From Constantimarinum furrinae (lineage in GTDB: Bacteria; Bacteroidota; Bacteroidia; Flavobacteriales; Flavobacteriaceae): a stretch of DNA of 64,000 nucleotides. The notes beneath the pieces are model-generated. The model saw only the letters and a list, made by a program, of their open reading frames with translations, ran no database searches and was not told the DNA's origin. The stretch is from NCBI RefSeq assembly GCF_014295415.1, contig NZ_CP052909.1, positions 1,364,001 through 1,428,000 on the forward strand. The letters are read 5' to 3'. Below, piece after piece: positions 17,842-30,300 of the stretch. Numbering within the stretch: position 1 is the first letter of the stretch; the number at the start of each line of letters is the position of its first letter. The position numbers and the translations under genes are program-made.

Positions 17842-17960
17842 AGTTTTTTATTTAAAGATAAAAATTGAAATAAAGACAATCTCACAAGACTCTATTAAAT
17901 GAGTGTTAAATAGTTATAAACAACGCTCGAATAAGAGTCTTACAGTATAATTACAGTTCG

Positions 17961-17968
17961 TATATTTG
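17961..17968 (+). promoter_or_regulatory. -7 box of the ruvB promoter
   Basis: TATATTTG is an exact TAnnTTTG match ending only four bases before the ruvB ATG at 17973. This implies a leaderless or nearly leaderless transcript. No clear TTG lies at the expected -33 position. Confidence 0.5.
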
Positions 17969-17972
17969 TTTT

Positions 17973-18995
17973 ATGAACGAAAATCTTGACCCAACCGACG
18001 AAAATCTGAGTCCGATCGATCTCGACATAGAGAAGAAATTGCGACCCCTTACATTCGACGACTTTACAGGGCAGGATCAGGCACTGGAAAATCTTCAGAT
18101 CTTTGTTCAGGCGGCAAATCTAAGAGATGAAGCACTGGATCATACCTTGTTTCACGGTCCCCCGGGCTTAGGAAAAACCACCTTGGCCCATATACTCGCC
18201 AATGAACTTTCGGTAGGGATAAAAGTAACCTCCGGACCCGTACTCGACAAACCTGGAGATCTGGCTGGATTATTAACTAATCTCGATGAAAGGGATGTAT
18301 TATTTATCGATGAAATTCACAGATTAAGTCCTATCGTTGAAGAATACCTGTATTCGGCTATGGAAGATTATAAGATCGATATAATGATCGAAACCGGGCC
18401 CAATGCACGTTCTGTTCAGATCAATCTAAACCCGTTTACTCTAATCGGTGCTACTACCCGTTCGGGGCTGTTAACGGCTCCAATGCGAGCGCGATTCGGA
18501 ATATCTTCAAGACTTCAGTATTATACTACCGAACTACTCACCACGATAATTCAACGTAGCGCAGGAATTTTAAAAATGCCCATTTCAATGGAAGCCGCTA
18601 TTGAGATCGCAGGAAGAAGTAGAGGGACGCCACGAATTGCCAATGCGCTATTGCGCAGGGTAAGAGATTTTGCTCAAATAAAAGGAGACGGGAATATCGA
18701 TATAAAAATTGCCAGAATTGCACTGGAAGCTCTACATGTGGACGCACACGGTCTTGATGAAATGGACAATAAAATATTAACTACCTTAATAGATAAATTC
18801 AAAGGTGGACCGGTAGGGATTACGACGCTGGCAACTGCAGTTTCGGAAAGTAGCGAAACCATTGAGGAAGTTTACGAGCCGTTCTTAATTCAGCAGGGCT
18901 TTATTATAAGAACACCCCGGGGTCGCGAAGTAACTGAAGCGGCCTATAAGCATCTTGGGAAAAGTAAGGGTCCTTCTCAAGGCGGACTTTTTTAA
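17973..18995 (+). CDS. ruvB: Holliday junction branch migration ATPase RuvB
   Basis: RuvB is the hexameric AAA+ motor that, with RuvA, drives branch migration of Holliday junctions. The 340-residue protein, the family's normal length, has Walker [10 protein letters not shown] near residues 63-71, Walker [10 protein letters not shown], sensor [18 protein letters not shown] and a C-terminal winged helix ([13 protein letters not shown]). ruvA is not adjacent but 4.8 kb downstream at 23772. The P450 gene starts 41 bases after the stop, so ruvB-P450-queG may form one transcript. Confidence 0.98.
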   Translation: MNENLDPTDENLSPIDLDIEKKLRPLTFDDFTGQDQALENLQIFVQAANLRDEALDHTLFHGPPGLGKTTLAHILANELSVGIKVTSGPVLDKPGDLAGLLTNLDERDVLFIDEIHRLSPIVEEYLYSAMEDYKIDIMIETGPNARSVQINLNPFTLIGATTRSGLLTAPMRARFGISSRLQYYTTELLTTIIQRSAGILKMPISMEAAIEIAGRSRGTPRIANALLRRVRDFAQIKGDGNIDIKIARIALEALHVDAHGLDEMDNKILTTLIDKFKGGPVGITTLATAVSESSETIEEVYEPFLIQQGFIIRTPRGREVTEAAYKHLGKSKGPSQGGLF

Positions 18996-19036
18996 TATGC
19001 CGAAAGCACCGTTTCTGAGTGCTCATAAATTTTGAA

Positions 19037-20389
19037 ATGCCAAAGCACAAAACATATAATTACCCCAGATCACTTCCATTGCTCAAATTTTTTTTGAATG
19101 CCGAAGCCATCAGGAAAAATCCGCTCCCATTTCACAGAAAATTCTTCAATAGCTATGGGGATACCTTTTCGGTGAACCTGGGTAACGGTAAACGAATATT
19201 ATTGTCCCGGGATAAAGAGGTGGTGCAATACATACTTCAGAAAAACCATAAGAATTATTTTAAATCTACGATTCAGACAAAATATCTTTCGAAGTATCTG
19301 GGCAATGGATTGCTTACAGCGAATGGTGATTACTGGCTTCAGCAGCGACGCCTTATTCAACCTGCTTTTCACCGAAAGAAAATGGAGTCGCTAATAGCTC
19401 TCATTCAGGAGACCATAGAAGAGGAACTTTTTGAATTGCCAACAAAGAAAGAAGTTGATGTTTTTAATGTGATGAATGAATTAGCATTTAATGTAGTGGC
19501 AAATGCACTCTTCAATGTATCGGTTTCTGGAGAAACCCTAAAACGACTTCAGAAGATCATTCAGGAAATACAGCTATTTTTAGTGAAAGAGATCAGGCTT
19601 CCGCATAAAGGATGGTGGTTTCATGTGAGTGGACAAGTTAAGAGGCATAAACAACTTGCTCAGGAATCCAGGGAAATTATTCAGAAGATCATCGAAAAAC
19701 GTAAGGAATCTAACGAAACTCATGAGGATCTTTTGGATATGCTTCTGGCCACGCGATATGAAGATACCGGGGAGCCTATGACCACCGAGCAACTCATAGA
19801 TGAAATTTCGATTCTATTCGTCGCAGGGCATGAGACCACCGCCAATGCGCTCACCTTTACCATATTTTTGCTGGCAAAACACCCCAGTGAATGTCAAAAA
19901 GTTTACGAAGAAATACTGAAAGTTACTGCGAAAACCTCAAATCTCACAGAGCAAATTAAAATCATGGAATATACCAGAGCGGTGATAGACGAATCCATGC
20001 GTCTGTATCCACCCGCCTGGATCACAGATCGCGAGAATCTTGAAGACGATATTATTAAAGATTTTCATATTCGGAAAAATACTCTGGTGGGTGTTTCCTT
20101 TTATGAGTTACATCGTCATCCCGAATATTGGGAATCACCCAATGCGTTTAAACCCGAACGTTTTATTGGGGAACAAAAGAAACTCACCAATGACTGCTAT
20201 TATCCTTTTGGTGCCGGCCCCCGCATGTGTATTGGTATGAGTTTCGCCGTTTATGAGATGGTTTTGGCAACGGCCTATATCGTGAAGAATTACAGGCTTA
20301 AAACCAATAAGGTTGATATAAAACTCAACCCATTGATCACTTTAAAGCCGATTGGAGTTACAGCTACTTTTGACAAAAGGAATAATTAA
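19037..20389 (+). CDS. Cytochrome P450
   Basis: This is a heme-thiolate monooxygenase of 450 residues. It has the I-helix oxygen-binding motif [12 protein letters not shown], the K-helix ExxR in [11 protein letters not shown], and the heme-binding loop [10 protein letters not shown] with the proximal Cys. There is no clear signal peptide. I chose the ATG at 19037 over an in-frame GTG at 19019. No ferredoxin or reductase gene is nearby, so the electron donor must be encoded elsewhere, and the substrate is unknown. It lies between ruvB and queG, with queG two bases after its stop, which suggests co-transcription with housekeeping genes. Confidence 0.93.
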   Translation: MPKHKTYNYPRSLPLLKFFLNAEAIRKNPLPFHRKFFNSYGDTFSVNLGNGKRILLSRDKEVVQYILQKNHKNYFKSTIQTKYLSKYLGNGLLTANGDYWLQQRRLIQPAFHRKKMESLIALIQETIEEELFELPTKKEVDVFNVMNELAFNVVANALFNVSVSGETLKRLQKIIQEIQLFLVKEIRLPHKGWWFHVSGQVKRHKQLAQESREIIQKIIEKRKESNETHEDLLDMLLATRYEDTGEPMTTEQLIDEISILFVAGHETTANALTFTIFLLAKHPSECQKVYEEILKVTAKTSNLTEQIKIMEYTRAVIDESMRLYPPAWITDRENLEDDIIKDFHIRKNTLVGVSFYELHRHPEYWESPNAFKPERFIGEQKKLTNDCYYPFGAGPRMCIGMSFAVYEMVLATAYIVKNYRLKTNKVDIKLNPLITLKPIGVTATFDKRNN

Positions 20390-20391
20390 AA

Positions 20392-21333
20392 TTGAATGCG
20401 TTAAAACCTGTGGACCACAGAAATAAAAATACACAGCTCATTAAGACCGAGGCCAAGCGCCTGGGTTTTATGTCTTGTGGGATTAGTAAGGCCGGATTTC
20501 TTGAAGAGGAAGCACCGCGTCTGGAAAAGTGGTTGAATAACAACATGCATGGCGAAATGGGATATATGGAAAATTATTTCGATAAGCGTTTGGATCCCAC
20601 CAAACTGGTTCCCGGTTCTAAAAGTGTTATTTCATTGTTGCTCAATTACTATCCTGAAAAAACGCAGGATCCCGGAACTTATAAGCTCTCGAAATACGCG
20701 TACGGAACCGATTATCACTTCGTGATCAAGGATAAACTGAAACAGTTACTTTTCTTTATTAACAGTGAAATTGGCGATGTACACGGTAGAGCTTTTGTCG
20801 ACTCTGCTCCGGTCCTAGACAAAGCTTGGGCGGCGAAAAGTGGATTGGGCTGGATGGGTAAGCATACGAATTTGCTTACCAAACAACTGGGTTCATTTTA
20901 TTTTATTGCTGAATTAATATTGGATCTTGAACTCGAATACGATACTCCGGTTACCGATCATTGCGGTTCTTGTACAGCCTGTATTGATGCCTGCCCAACT
21001 GAAGCAATAGTAGAACCCTATAAGGTAGATGGCAGTAAATGTATTTCTTATTTTACCATCGAACTTAAAAATGAGATTCCAACTTCCTTTAAAGGGGAGT
21101 ACGATGATTGGGTGTTTGGCTGTGATGTTTGTCAGGACGTTTGTCCGTGGAATCGTTTTTCTAAATCTCATAGGGAACCCCTGTTCGATCCTAATCCCAA
21201 ACTCTTAAACATGAGTAAAAAGGATTGGGAGGAGATTACTAAAGATGTTTTTAATGAACTTTTTAAAAAAAGTGCGGTAAAGAGAACCAAATACGAAGGT
21301 TTAAAACGCAATATTAACTTCCTGAAAGATTAA
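20392..21333 (+). CDS. queG: Epoxyqueuosine reductase QueG
   Basis: QueG performs the last step of queuosine synthesis, reducing epoxyqueuosine in tRNA with cobalamin and two 4Fe-4S clusters. The roughly 313-residue protein shows the cluster motifs [12 protein letters not shown] and [11 protein letters not shown]. The upstream region [15 protein letters not shown] is typical. No ATG precedes the conserved N-terminus: the first in-frame start after a stop is TTG at 20392, two bases after the P450 stop, and a GTG at 20410 is the alternative. A non-ATG start is therefore required. Confidence 0.94.
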   Translation: MNALKPVDHRNKNTQLIKTEAKRLGFMSCGISKAGFLEEEAPRLEKWLNNNMHGEMGYMENYFDKRLDPTKLVPGSKSVISLLLNYYPEKTQDPGTYKLSKYAYGTDYHFVIKDKLKQLLFFINSEIGDVHGRAFVDSAPVLDKAWAAKSGLGWMGKHTNLLTKQLGSFYFIAELILDLELEYDTPVTDHCGSCTACIDACPTEAIVEPYKVDGSKCISYFTIELKNEIPTSFKGEYDDWVFGCDVCQDVCPWNRFSKSHREPLFDPNPKLLNMSKKDWEEITKDVFNELFKKSAVKRTKYEGLKRNINFLKD

Positions 21334-21365
21334 CGGCGATTATTTTCTCATTTCAGCTAACCTTT

Positions 21366-21373
21366 TACCTTTG
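21366..21373 (+). promoter_or_regulatory. -7 box of the maeB promoter
   Basis: TACCTTTG matches TAnnTTTG 21 bases before the maeB ATG. No convincing -33 element is visible. Confidence 0.5.
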
Positions 21374-21394
21374 TAAGTTCTATTTAACCAGCCT

Positions 21395-23695
21395 ATGAGC
21401 AAACAAAGTAAACGTCGCGAAGCACTATTATATCACGCAAAACCCCGTCCGGGGAAAATTCAGGTAGTTCCAACCAAGAAGTATGCTACCCAACGTGATC
21501 TTTCGCTGGCGTATTCTCCCGGAGTAGCCGAGCCCTGCCTTGAAATAGAAAAGGATGTAAACAACGTTTATAAATATACGAATAAAGGAAATCTAGTTGC
21601 GGTTATTTCAAACGGGACTGCCGTACTAGGGTTAGGAAATATTGGTCCTGAAGCTTCCAAGCCTGTGATGGAAGGGAAAGGATTGTTATTTAAGATATTT
21701 GCCGATATCGATGTCTTCGATATTGAAGTAAACACAGAGAATATAGATGACTTTGTCTTGGCAGTTAAAAGCATTGCTCCAACATTCGGCGGAATAAATC
21801 TGGAAGATATAAAAGCACCTGAAGCTTTCGAGATAGAACGAAGACTAAAAGCAGAACTAAATATCCCGGTAATGCACGACGATCAACACGGGACAGCTAT
21901 TATTTCGGCCGCTGCCTTGATCAATGCCCTGGAGATCGCCGAGAAAAAAATCGAGGAAGTACGAATTGTAATTAGTGGTGCAGGTGCCGCAGCGGTCTCC
22001 TGTACTCGTTTATACAAGGCCTTTGGAGCGAAAGCCGAAAACATTGTAATGTTGGACAGCAAAGGAGTGATTCGAATGGATCGGGAAGGTCTTTCAGAAG
22101 AAAAGGCAGAATTTGCTACTTCCAGAAAGATTGATTCCCTGATAGAAGCCATGAAGGACGCCGATGTTTTTGTAGGTCTTTCAATTGCAGATATCGTTAC
22201 TCCAAAAATGCTAAAAGCAATGGCCAACGATCCTATTGTTTTCGCTATGGCAAATCCCGACCCTGAGATCGATTACGACCTGGCGGTTAAGACGCGCAGT
22301 GATATCATTATGGCCACCGGAAGAAGTGATCATCCCAATCAGGTAAATAATGTACTGGGCTTTCCGTTTATCTTTCGTGGGGCACTCGACGTGCGAGCAA
22401 CCAAGATCAACGAAGAAATGAAGATGGCTGCTGTGAAGGCTCTTGCTGCCCTGGCTAAAGAACCGGTTCCCGAACAAGTGAATATTGCGTATGGGGAAAC
22501 TCGCCTAAACTTTGGTAAAGAGTATATCATTCCAAAGCCCTTTGATCCCAGACTTATTGCTGCAGTACCTCCTGCTGTGGCCAAAGCCGCAATGGAGAGT
22601 GGAGTAGCTACCGAACCGATTTCAGACTGGAATAAGTACAGAGATGAACTTTATGAACGAATGGGTAGCGATAACAAGATTATTAGACTGCTCATAAACC
22701 GCGCGAAAACAAATCCGAAAAGGATCGTTTTTGCCGAAGCCGATCATCTGGATGTTTTAAAGGCAGCTCAGATCGTTTCCGATGAAGGTATCGGTATCCC
22801 TATTTTATTAGGACGAAAAGAGATCATTCATGAGTTGATGGAGCAGTTGGAATTTGAAGCAAAAGTGGACGTCATCGACCCGAAAAGTGATGATCAGACT
22901 GAAAAGCTGAACGAATATGCTGAAAAGTTCTGGAAAAACCGGCGACGGAGCGGAGTTTCCCTCTATGACGCTCAAAAGCTGTTACGAGAGCGTAATTACT
23001 TTGCTTCTATGATGGTTTTGGAAGGTGATGCGGATGCTATGATATCTGGATATTCAAGATCTTATCCATCAGTTGTTCGTCCGGTATTGGAAACCATTGG
23101 TAAATTTGAAGGGGTGAGTAAGGTGGCCACGACGAATTTGATGCTTACAAAAAGAGGTCCGTTATTCTTAAGTGATACCTCTATCAATATTGATCCAACA
23201 GCTAAAGAGTTGGCAAAGATCGCCCAGATGACCAACTACACCATGAAAATGTTTGGTTTGGACCCGGTAATTGCGATGATCTCTTATGCCAATTTCGGAT
23301 CCTCCAAGGATCCACATGCAGACAAGGTAAGAGAGGCAGTTGAATTACTGCATAAATCTAATCCGGACATGGTGGTAGACGGTGAATTGCAAACCGATTT
23401 TGCTCTAAACCCGGTAATGCTTCAAAGAAAGTTTCCATTTTCAAAACTCGCGGGTAAAAAAGTAAATGCATTGATATTCCCTAATTTGGATTCTGCTAAC
23501 AGTAACTACAAGTTGCTCAAGGAGTTGAACAGTGTGGAATCTATTGGTCCCATTATGCTTGGTTTAAAGAAACCGGTACACATTCTTCAGTTGGGTGCAA
23601 GTGTTGAGGAAATTGTGAATATGGCCGCAGTTGCCGTGGTAGATGCACAACAAAAAGAAAAGAGACAAAAGGAACTTAAAAAGCCTAAAAAGTAA
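21395..23695 (+). CDS. maeB: NADP-dependent malic enzyme with a phosphotransacetylase-like domain
   Basis: MaeB decarboxylates malate to pyruvate with NADP, linking the TCA cycle to gluconeogenesis and NADPH supply. The 766-residue protein is the long MaeB type. It has a malic N-domain (SLAYSPGVAEPCLEI, later NGTAVLGLGNIGPEASKPVM), the catalytic/NAD region (MHDDQHGTAII, then GAGAAA) to about residue 410, and a C-terminal phosphotransacetylase-like domain (about 425-750). In this family the C-terminal domain is regulatory (acetyl-CoA sensing) rather than catalytic. It has its own promoter box. The C-terminus ends in a Lys-rich tail. Confidence 0.96.
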   Translation: MSKQSKRREALLYHAKPRPGKIQVVPTKKYATQRDLSLAYSPGVAEPCLEIEKDVNNVYKYTNKGNLVAVISNGTAVLGLGNIGPEASKPVMEGKGLLFKIFADIDVFDIEVNTENIDDFVLAVKSIAPTFGGINLEDIKAPEAFEIERRLKAELNIPVMHDDQHGTAIISAAALINALEIAEKKIEEVRIVISGAGAAAVSCTRLYKAFGAKAENIVMLDSKGVIRMDREGLSEEKAEFATSRKIDSLIEAMKDADVFVGLSIADIVTPKMLKAMANDPIVFAMANPDPEIDYDLAVKTRSDIIMATGRSDHPNQVNNVLGFPFIFRGALDVRATKINEEMKMAAVKALAALAKEPVPEQVNIAYGETRLNFGKEYIIPKPFDPRLIAAVPPAVAKAAMESGVATEPISDWNKYRDELYERMGSDNKIIRLLINRAKTNPKRIVFAEADHLDVLKAAQIVSDEGIGIPILLGRKEIIHELMEQLEFEAKVDVIDPKSDDQTEKLNEYAEKFWKNRRRSGVSLYDAQKLLRERNYFASMMVLEGDADAMISGYSRSYPSVVRPVLETIGKFEGVSKVATTNLMLTKRGPLFLSDTSINIDPTAKELAKIAQMTNYTMKMFGLDPVIAMISYANFGSSKDPHADKVREAVELLHKSNPDMVVDGELQTDFALNPVMLQRKFPFSKLAGKKVNALIFPNLDSANSNYKLLKELNSVESIGPIMLGLKKPVHILQLGASVEEIVNMAAVAVVDAQQKEKRQKELKKPKK

Positions 23696-23740
23696 AGAGA
23701 TTTTCATATTTGCAGGGATGGCAGATGCAAATAATTATGC

Positions 23741-23748
23741 TATATTTG
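23741..23748 (+). promoter_or_regulatory. -7 box of the ruvA-sprA promoter
   Basis: TATATTTG is an exact TAnnTTTG match 23 bases before the ruvA ATG. It could drive ruvA and, by read-through, sprA, gcvH and the VanZ-like gene. Confidence 0.5.
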
Positions 23749-23771
23749 GGCGATTAACATTTCATTAACGA

Positions 23772-24353
23772 ATGATAACCCATATACAGGGAAGATTAGT
23801 AGAAAAAAATCCAACTGATGTCGTTATAGATTGTAATGGGGTAGGCTACTTTATCAGCATTTCGTTACATACATTTTCACAACTCCCCACAAGTGAAAAT
23901 GTGAAATTATTTACGCATTTACTGGTTCGCGAAGACTCCCATACATTGTATGGTTTCTCGAGTGAGGCGGAGCGTGAAATTTTCAGACTGTTGATCTCGG
24001 TTTCAGGAATTGGGGCAAGTACGGCGAGAACCATGCTTTCTTCACTTTCGCCGGATCAGGTAACTGAGGCCATAGCGGGGAATGATATCGCATCTATCCA
24101 GTCGGTTAAGGGAATTGGTTCTAAAACAGCGCAACGCGTTATTTTGGATCTTAAGGATAAGATTTTAAAAGTATACGGATTGTCGGGGATTTCTGCTGTT
24201 TCGAGCAATACGAATAAAAATGAAGCGTTATCAGCTTTGGAGACGTTAGGATTTGCAAGGAAACAAGTCGAAAAGGTTTGTGATAAAATTATAGCACAGG
24301 ACCCGGAAGCATCGGTAGAATCGATTATTAAACAAGCTTTAAAAAATTTGTAA
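23772..24353 (+). CDS. ruvA: Holliday junction DNA helicase subunit RuvA
   Basis: RuvA is the tetrameric Holliday-junction-binding partner of RuvB. The 193-residue protein has an N-terminal OB fold (MITHIQGRLVEKNPTDVVID), two helix-hairpin-helix motifs in the middle (ISVSGIGASTARTML, then IQSVKGIGSKTAQRVI) and a C-terminal three-helix domain that contacts RuvB (ALSALETLGFARKQVEKVCD). The length is normal. sprA begins three bases after its stop, so a DNA-repair gene is the leader of the transcript carrying the main type IX secretion translocon. Confidence 0.97.
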   Translation: MITHIQGRLVEKNPTDVVIDCNGVGYFISISLHTFSQLPTSENVKLFTHLLVREDSHTLYGFSSEAEREIFRLLISVSGIGASTARTMLSSLSPDQVTEAIAGNDIASIQSVKGIGSKTAQRVILDLKDKILKVYGLSGISAVSSNTNKNEALSALETLGFARKQVEKVCDKIIAQDPEASVESIIKQALKNL

Positions 24354-24356
24354 AAA

Positions 24357-27300
24357 TTGGGCGCAAAAAATTACGATTACAAAAGGAGCTTTTTTAAGCT
24401 TATAATAGTTTTAAGTATCATTTTTGGCAGTACAACCGCTGTAACAGCACAAGACTCTACAGCAACCGGCTCGGTCATGGGTAGAATGGAACTGCCAAAT
24501 CCACAAAGCATTGAGGATCTTTACACCTACGATCCTATAACCGACAGATATATTTATACTCAGGCGATAGGGGACTTTAACATTACCTACCCTATAATTC
24601 TTACTCCGGAAGAATATCAGGATCTTATCCTTCGTGAACAAATGAAAGCTTATTTCAAGGAGAAGATCGATGCTGCCGACGGAAGAAAAGAAGGTTCTGA
24701 AGAATTACAAAAAAACCTGCTTCCCACATTCTATGTGAACTCTAACTTTTTTGAAAGCATTTTTGGTGGAAATACTATAGAAGTGATTCCGCAGGGTAGT
24801 GTAGAAATGGATCTGGGACTCCTGTATACCAAGCAGGATAACCCTTCATTTTCCCCAAGAAACAGAAGTAACCTTTCCTTCGATTTCGACCAACGAATAA
24901 GCCTCAGTTTGTTGGGAAAAGTTGGAGAACGCCTTCAGGTGACGGCTAATTACGATACACAGTCTACGTTCGATTTTCAAAACCAGATAAAACTGGAGTA
25001 TACTCCAACCGAGGATGATATTATTCAGAAGATAGAGGTAGGTAACGTAAGCATGCCTTTGAATTCAAGTTTAATTCAGGGAGCACAAAGTCTGTTCGGA
25101 GTTAAAACACAGCTTCAGTTTGGAAAAACAACCATTACAGGAGTCTTTTCTGAACAGAAATCTGAAACCAGAACCGTGGTTGCGGAAGGGGGAGCGACGA
25201 TAACCGATTTTGAACTATTTGCCTTGGATTACGATGAGAACCGTCACTTCTTTCTAGCGCATTACTTTCGGGATAATTACGACAGGGTGCTTAGGCAATA
25301 CCCGTTTATCAATTCTAATGTGCAGATCACACGTGCCGAGGTTTGGATCACAAACCGAACTAACCGTACCGAGAATGTAAGAAATATTGTGGCATTGCAG
25401 GATGTTGGAGAATCCGATCCTGCCAATGTGGGATTAGCAGTTCCTCCCGGAGGATTTATAAACAAGCCTCGTGGTTCATACCCGGATAACAGTAATAACG
25501 ATTTTAACCCTTTTGGTATAGATGATAATTCGGTACCGTCTATCCTGAATCCTGCAATTCGAGATATTGCCACGGTTCAACAAGGATTTAGCGGTGTACA
25601 GGTGAGTGAAGGAATCGACTATGTGACATTGGAAAATGCAAGACGACTTCAACCCAATGAATATCAATTGAATTCTCAAATGGGTTATATCTCGCTAAAT
25701 CAGCGACTAAATAATGACGAAGTACTTGCGGTATCCTTTCAGTTTACCGTTGGAGGAAAGGTATATCAGGTAGGGGAGTTTTCTAATGATGGTGTAGAAG
25801 CTACCGGACAGACCATTCCCGGTGATCCAAGTAATCCTGGTGAACCGCCAACCGGAGGACTTCCGCAGAACTTGGTGGTAAAGCTCTTAAAAAGTAATAT
25901 TACCAATGTAAATGAACCTGTTTGGGATCTTATGATGAAAAACATCTATCCTTTAGGGGCATTTCAGTTAGAACAGGAAGACTTCCGTCTAAACATCTTA
26001 TATACAGATCCGTCACCGCTTAATTATATTACTCCCGCGCCGGGGACTCCCGAATTTCCTGCAGTTCCTCTTCCAGAAGATGTTGAGGACACTGTTTTGT
26101 TGAGAGTATTTAATTTAGATCGTTTAAACTTTAATAACGATCCGCAGCAAGGAGGAGATGGGTTCTTCGATTTCCTACCGGGGGTCACAGTAGATACTCA
26201 AAACGGAAGGATCATCTTTACCAGCGTTGAACCATTTGGAGAATACCTATTTAACAAATTAGATAATGATGCCGGGGGTCCCGAAAACTATGATATCCCT
26301 TCAACCTATAACGCCAACCAGAATAAATACGTTTTTAGAACCCTATATGAATCTACTAAGACCCAAGCCGAACAACAGCAAAGTGAAAAAAATAAGTTTC
26401 AGTTAAAAGGTTCTTATAAATCTACCGGGGCCGACGGAATTCCTATTGGAGCATTTAACGTCCCACAGGGATCCGTAACCGTAACAGCCGGAGGAAGAGT
26501 ACTTGTTGAAGGCGTAGATTATACGGTTAATTATCAATTAGGACGCGTACAGATATTAGATCCTGCCTTGTTGAATTCAAACACTCCTATAAATATTACC
26601 ACCGAGAACAACACGCTTTTTGGTCAGCAAACAAAGCGATTTACCGGTTTAAATGTAGAACACAAATTCAATGAAAATTTTCAGGTTGGAGCCACTTATT
26701 TAAATTTGAATGAGCGTCCGCTTACTCAGAAATCCTCTTATAATGTGGAGCCCATTAACAACACAATTTTTGGAGTAAATGCCAACTTTTCTACCGAGGT
26801 ACCATTTCTAACACGTCTTGTAAATAAACTTCCTAACATTGATACCGATGTGGAGTCTAATATTTCACTGCGTGGTGAATTTGCATATTTAATGCCGGGA
26901 GCTCCAAAGGTTTCAGATTTTGATGGTAAAGCCACGGTTTACGTTGATGATTTTGAGGCATCTCAAACGGAATTAGACATTAGTGCCCCTTTAAACTGGT
27001 ACCTATCCAGTGTGCCTATAGGCTTGGGTGGAGAGCAATCGAACGGTAATTTTGCGTATAACTACAATCGTTCGTTGCTTAACTGGTATACTATCGATCC
27101 TATCTTTTACAGTAGTCAGCGACCCAGTGGCATAGGTGATGAAGACTTGTCTTCTCCATTTACCCGACGAGTATTCCGTGATGAGATCTTCCCCAATCAG
27201 GATATTATTCAGGGGCAAACTCAGGCGCTATTTACATTGGATCTTGCTTACTATCCGGGTACAAGAGGGCCTTATAACTTTAACCCTGCCGCGGGAGGGA

Positions 27301-30300
27301 CCAACACATTGCCAAATCCACAGGATCGCTTTGGAGGAATTTCCAGACAATTGACCACAACAGATTTTGAACGATCTAATGTAGAGTATATACAATTCTG
27401 GATCATGGATCCTTTTATCTATGACGAAAATGCGGGCAATACAGGAGGTAAACTCCGATTTAACCTCGGGAACATTTCCGAAGACATTTTAAAGGACGGT
27501 AGAAAACAATACGAAAACGGACTTCCACAGGACGGAGGAACAACCAATACCACACCTACTGCCTGGGGTAAAGTACCAACCAACCAGTCTTTAGTATACA
27601 CTTTCGACACTCAGGGTCAGGAGCGAATTAATCAGGATATTGGATATGACGGACTAAACGACGGTGAAGAGGCCAGTCAATTTCCTGCCTTCGCAGGTTT
27701 AAATGACCCCGCGGGAGATAACTATTTATACTTTTTACAGGCCGAAGGAAACATTTTGGAGCGTTACTTACAATACAATGGTTCTGAAGGGAACTCACCC
27801 GATAATGTAACCAATACCAACCGAGGAAGTACACCGCAACCCGATGTAGAAGATATAAACCGCGATAATACCATGAACACTGTGGACAGCTATTTTGAAT
27901 ACGAAATAGATATAGTTCCCGGGATGGACATTGATAATAATGATTATATCACCGATGTTAAAGAACTCGATGTAACGCTTCAGAATAATGAAACCATTCC
28001 GGTACGATGGGTTCAGTTTAAGGTGCCAATTAGTGAACCGGATCAGGCAATTAACGGTATAGCCGATTTCAGATCGATTCGATTTATGCGAATGTATCTT
28101 ACCGAATTTGCCAATAATACCATACTGCGTTTTGGTACTTTAGAATTAGTGCGAGGGGATTACCGTCGATACGAGCAAACGCTCGATCTAACCGGTGAAG
28201 ATCCCGACATGGATGACACTATATTTGAAAACGAGGCGGTAAGTATCGAACAAAATGAAAACAGACAGCCCATTCCTTACGTTCTACCTCCGGGCGTAAT
28301 TCGTGAAGAATTGAATAACAACAACAACCTTATTCGTCAGAATGAACAATCACTGGCACTACGGGTTTGTGGATTAGAACCCGGTGACGGTAGAGGGGTT
28401 TATAAGAACTTTAATGTGGATATGCGGCAGTATGAAAATCTGGAAATGTTTATCCATGCTGAATCGCTAATTAACGAAAATGCGCTTTCAGACGGAGATA
28501 TGGTCGCCTTTATTCGATTAGGAAATGACCTAAGTCAGAATTTCTATGAAATTCAGATTCCTTTAAACCCTACCTCTTTTGGAGTTACATCTCGGGAAGA
28601 TATCTGGCCTATTGAGAACCGTTTAAATTTGCCGCTACGACTTCTGCAAGAGGTGAAAACAAGAACGTTGGGTGATCCAACTATTGATCCAACACAGATC
28701 ACATTTTACGATCAGTCCGAACTAGACGAAACCGGCGCCGACGGACCGGAGAACGATTTGCGAATTGGTATTAGAGGGAACCCTAGTTTTGGTAACGTTC
28801 GTGTGATCATGCTGGGAATGCGTAATACTACCGGGAGTGAAATTTGTGGAGAAGTTTGGTTCAACGAATTACGTCTTTCTGAATTGAAAAATCAGGGTGG
28901 TTGGGCAGCTGTTGCCAGTATGGATGCGAATATGGCCGATTTTGCCACGGTGAGTGCTACTGCAGGAAGAAGTACCGTAGGATTTGGTTCTATAGAACAG
29001 GGACCGAATCAAAGAAGCAGAGAAGATCTTCAGCAATATGATGTGGTTACCAACTTTAATCTGGGTCAGTTATTACCACAAAAATGGGGAATTCAATTAC
29101 CATTTAATTACGGTCGAGCCGAAGAATTAATCACTCCGCAATACGATCCTGAGTTTCAGGATATCGAGTTGGATCAGCGACTTGATAATACTGAAAGTGA
29201 AGCTGAAAAGGATGCGATCAAAGAACAATCTGTAGATTACACGAAACGACAAAGTGTAAACTTTATTGGAGTGCGTAAAGACAGAACCGGAGATGGTACA
29301 CCTATGCCATACGATATTGAAAACTTTACTTTTTCATATTCTTATAACCAGGTCGATCATCACGACTTTGAGATAGAAGATGCTCTGGAACAGACGGTAA
29401 ACGTAGGAGCAACCTACAACTATAGTTTTGTTCAGAAGCCCTATGAGCCATTTAAGAAAAATGACTCCTTATTTACCGGAAAATACTGGCAGTTCCTAAA
29501 GGATATCAATTTCAATTATTTGCCGACGAATATTTCGGCCAGCTCTAATATAATCCGTCAGTATAACGAACAGAAATTCCGGGAATTGAATCTCTTGCCT
29601 GGAAATATAGGGTTGCCGGTATTGTATCAGCGCAATTTCCTATTCGATTGGCAATATACCATCAACTACAATTTAACAAAATCCCTGCGTTTTAATTTTA
29701 ATTCATCCAACAATCGCGTAGTTACCAATTATATTGATGACGAAGGATTTGCAGACAATTCTATTGGGGTTTGGGATGGATTCTTTGAAGTGGGTGACCC
29801 AAATCAACACTTCCAATCCCTGCAACTTAATTACGATCTGCCGTTTGATAAGTTCCCGTTCCTCAAATTTATAAGAGCGACCTATTCGTATACAGGAGAT
29901 TTCCAGTGGCAGGATGGCAGTGATCTCTTCAATTCGATTCCAATTACACTTAGTGATGGAACCACTGAAACATACGATCTGGGAAATTCTGTACAGAATG
30001 CCAGTACTCATCGAATTAATTCGAGTCTGGATATGAATAGCTTTTACAGGTATTTAGGATTTACGAAGATAACTTCAAGCAGTGGTGGTGGTGCCAGAGG
30101 CGGTGGAGGTCGTGCAGGAAACGATACCGGCCGCGGTGGTGACGGCGGAGGAAAAGGTGATGAAGATGGAAAAGGCGATGGTGGTGGAGACGAGAAAACT
30201 CCATCGGTAAATAGTCTTTCTACCGGTGATGGTGGTGATGGAGGAGACGCACGTCGTGGTGCTGCAGGTGGCGGTCGTACCGCAGCAGGTGGCGGAAGCG

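Noticed and set aside
23717-23767. 16-codon ORF (ATG at 23717) before ruvA
   Set aside because: It overlaps the likely -7 box of ruvA, has no signal or motif, and is within chance expectation.
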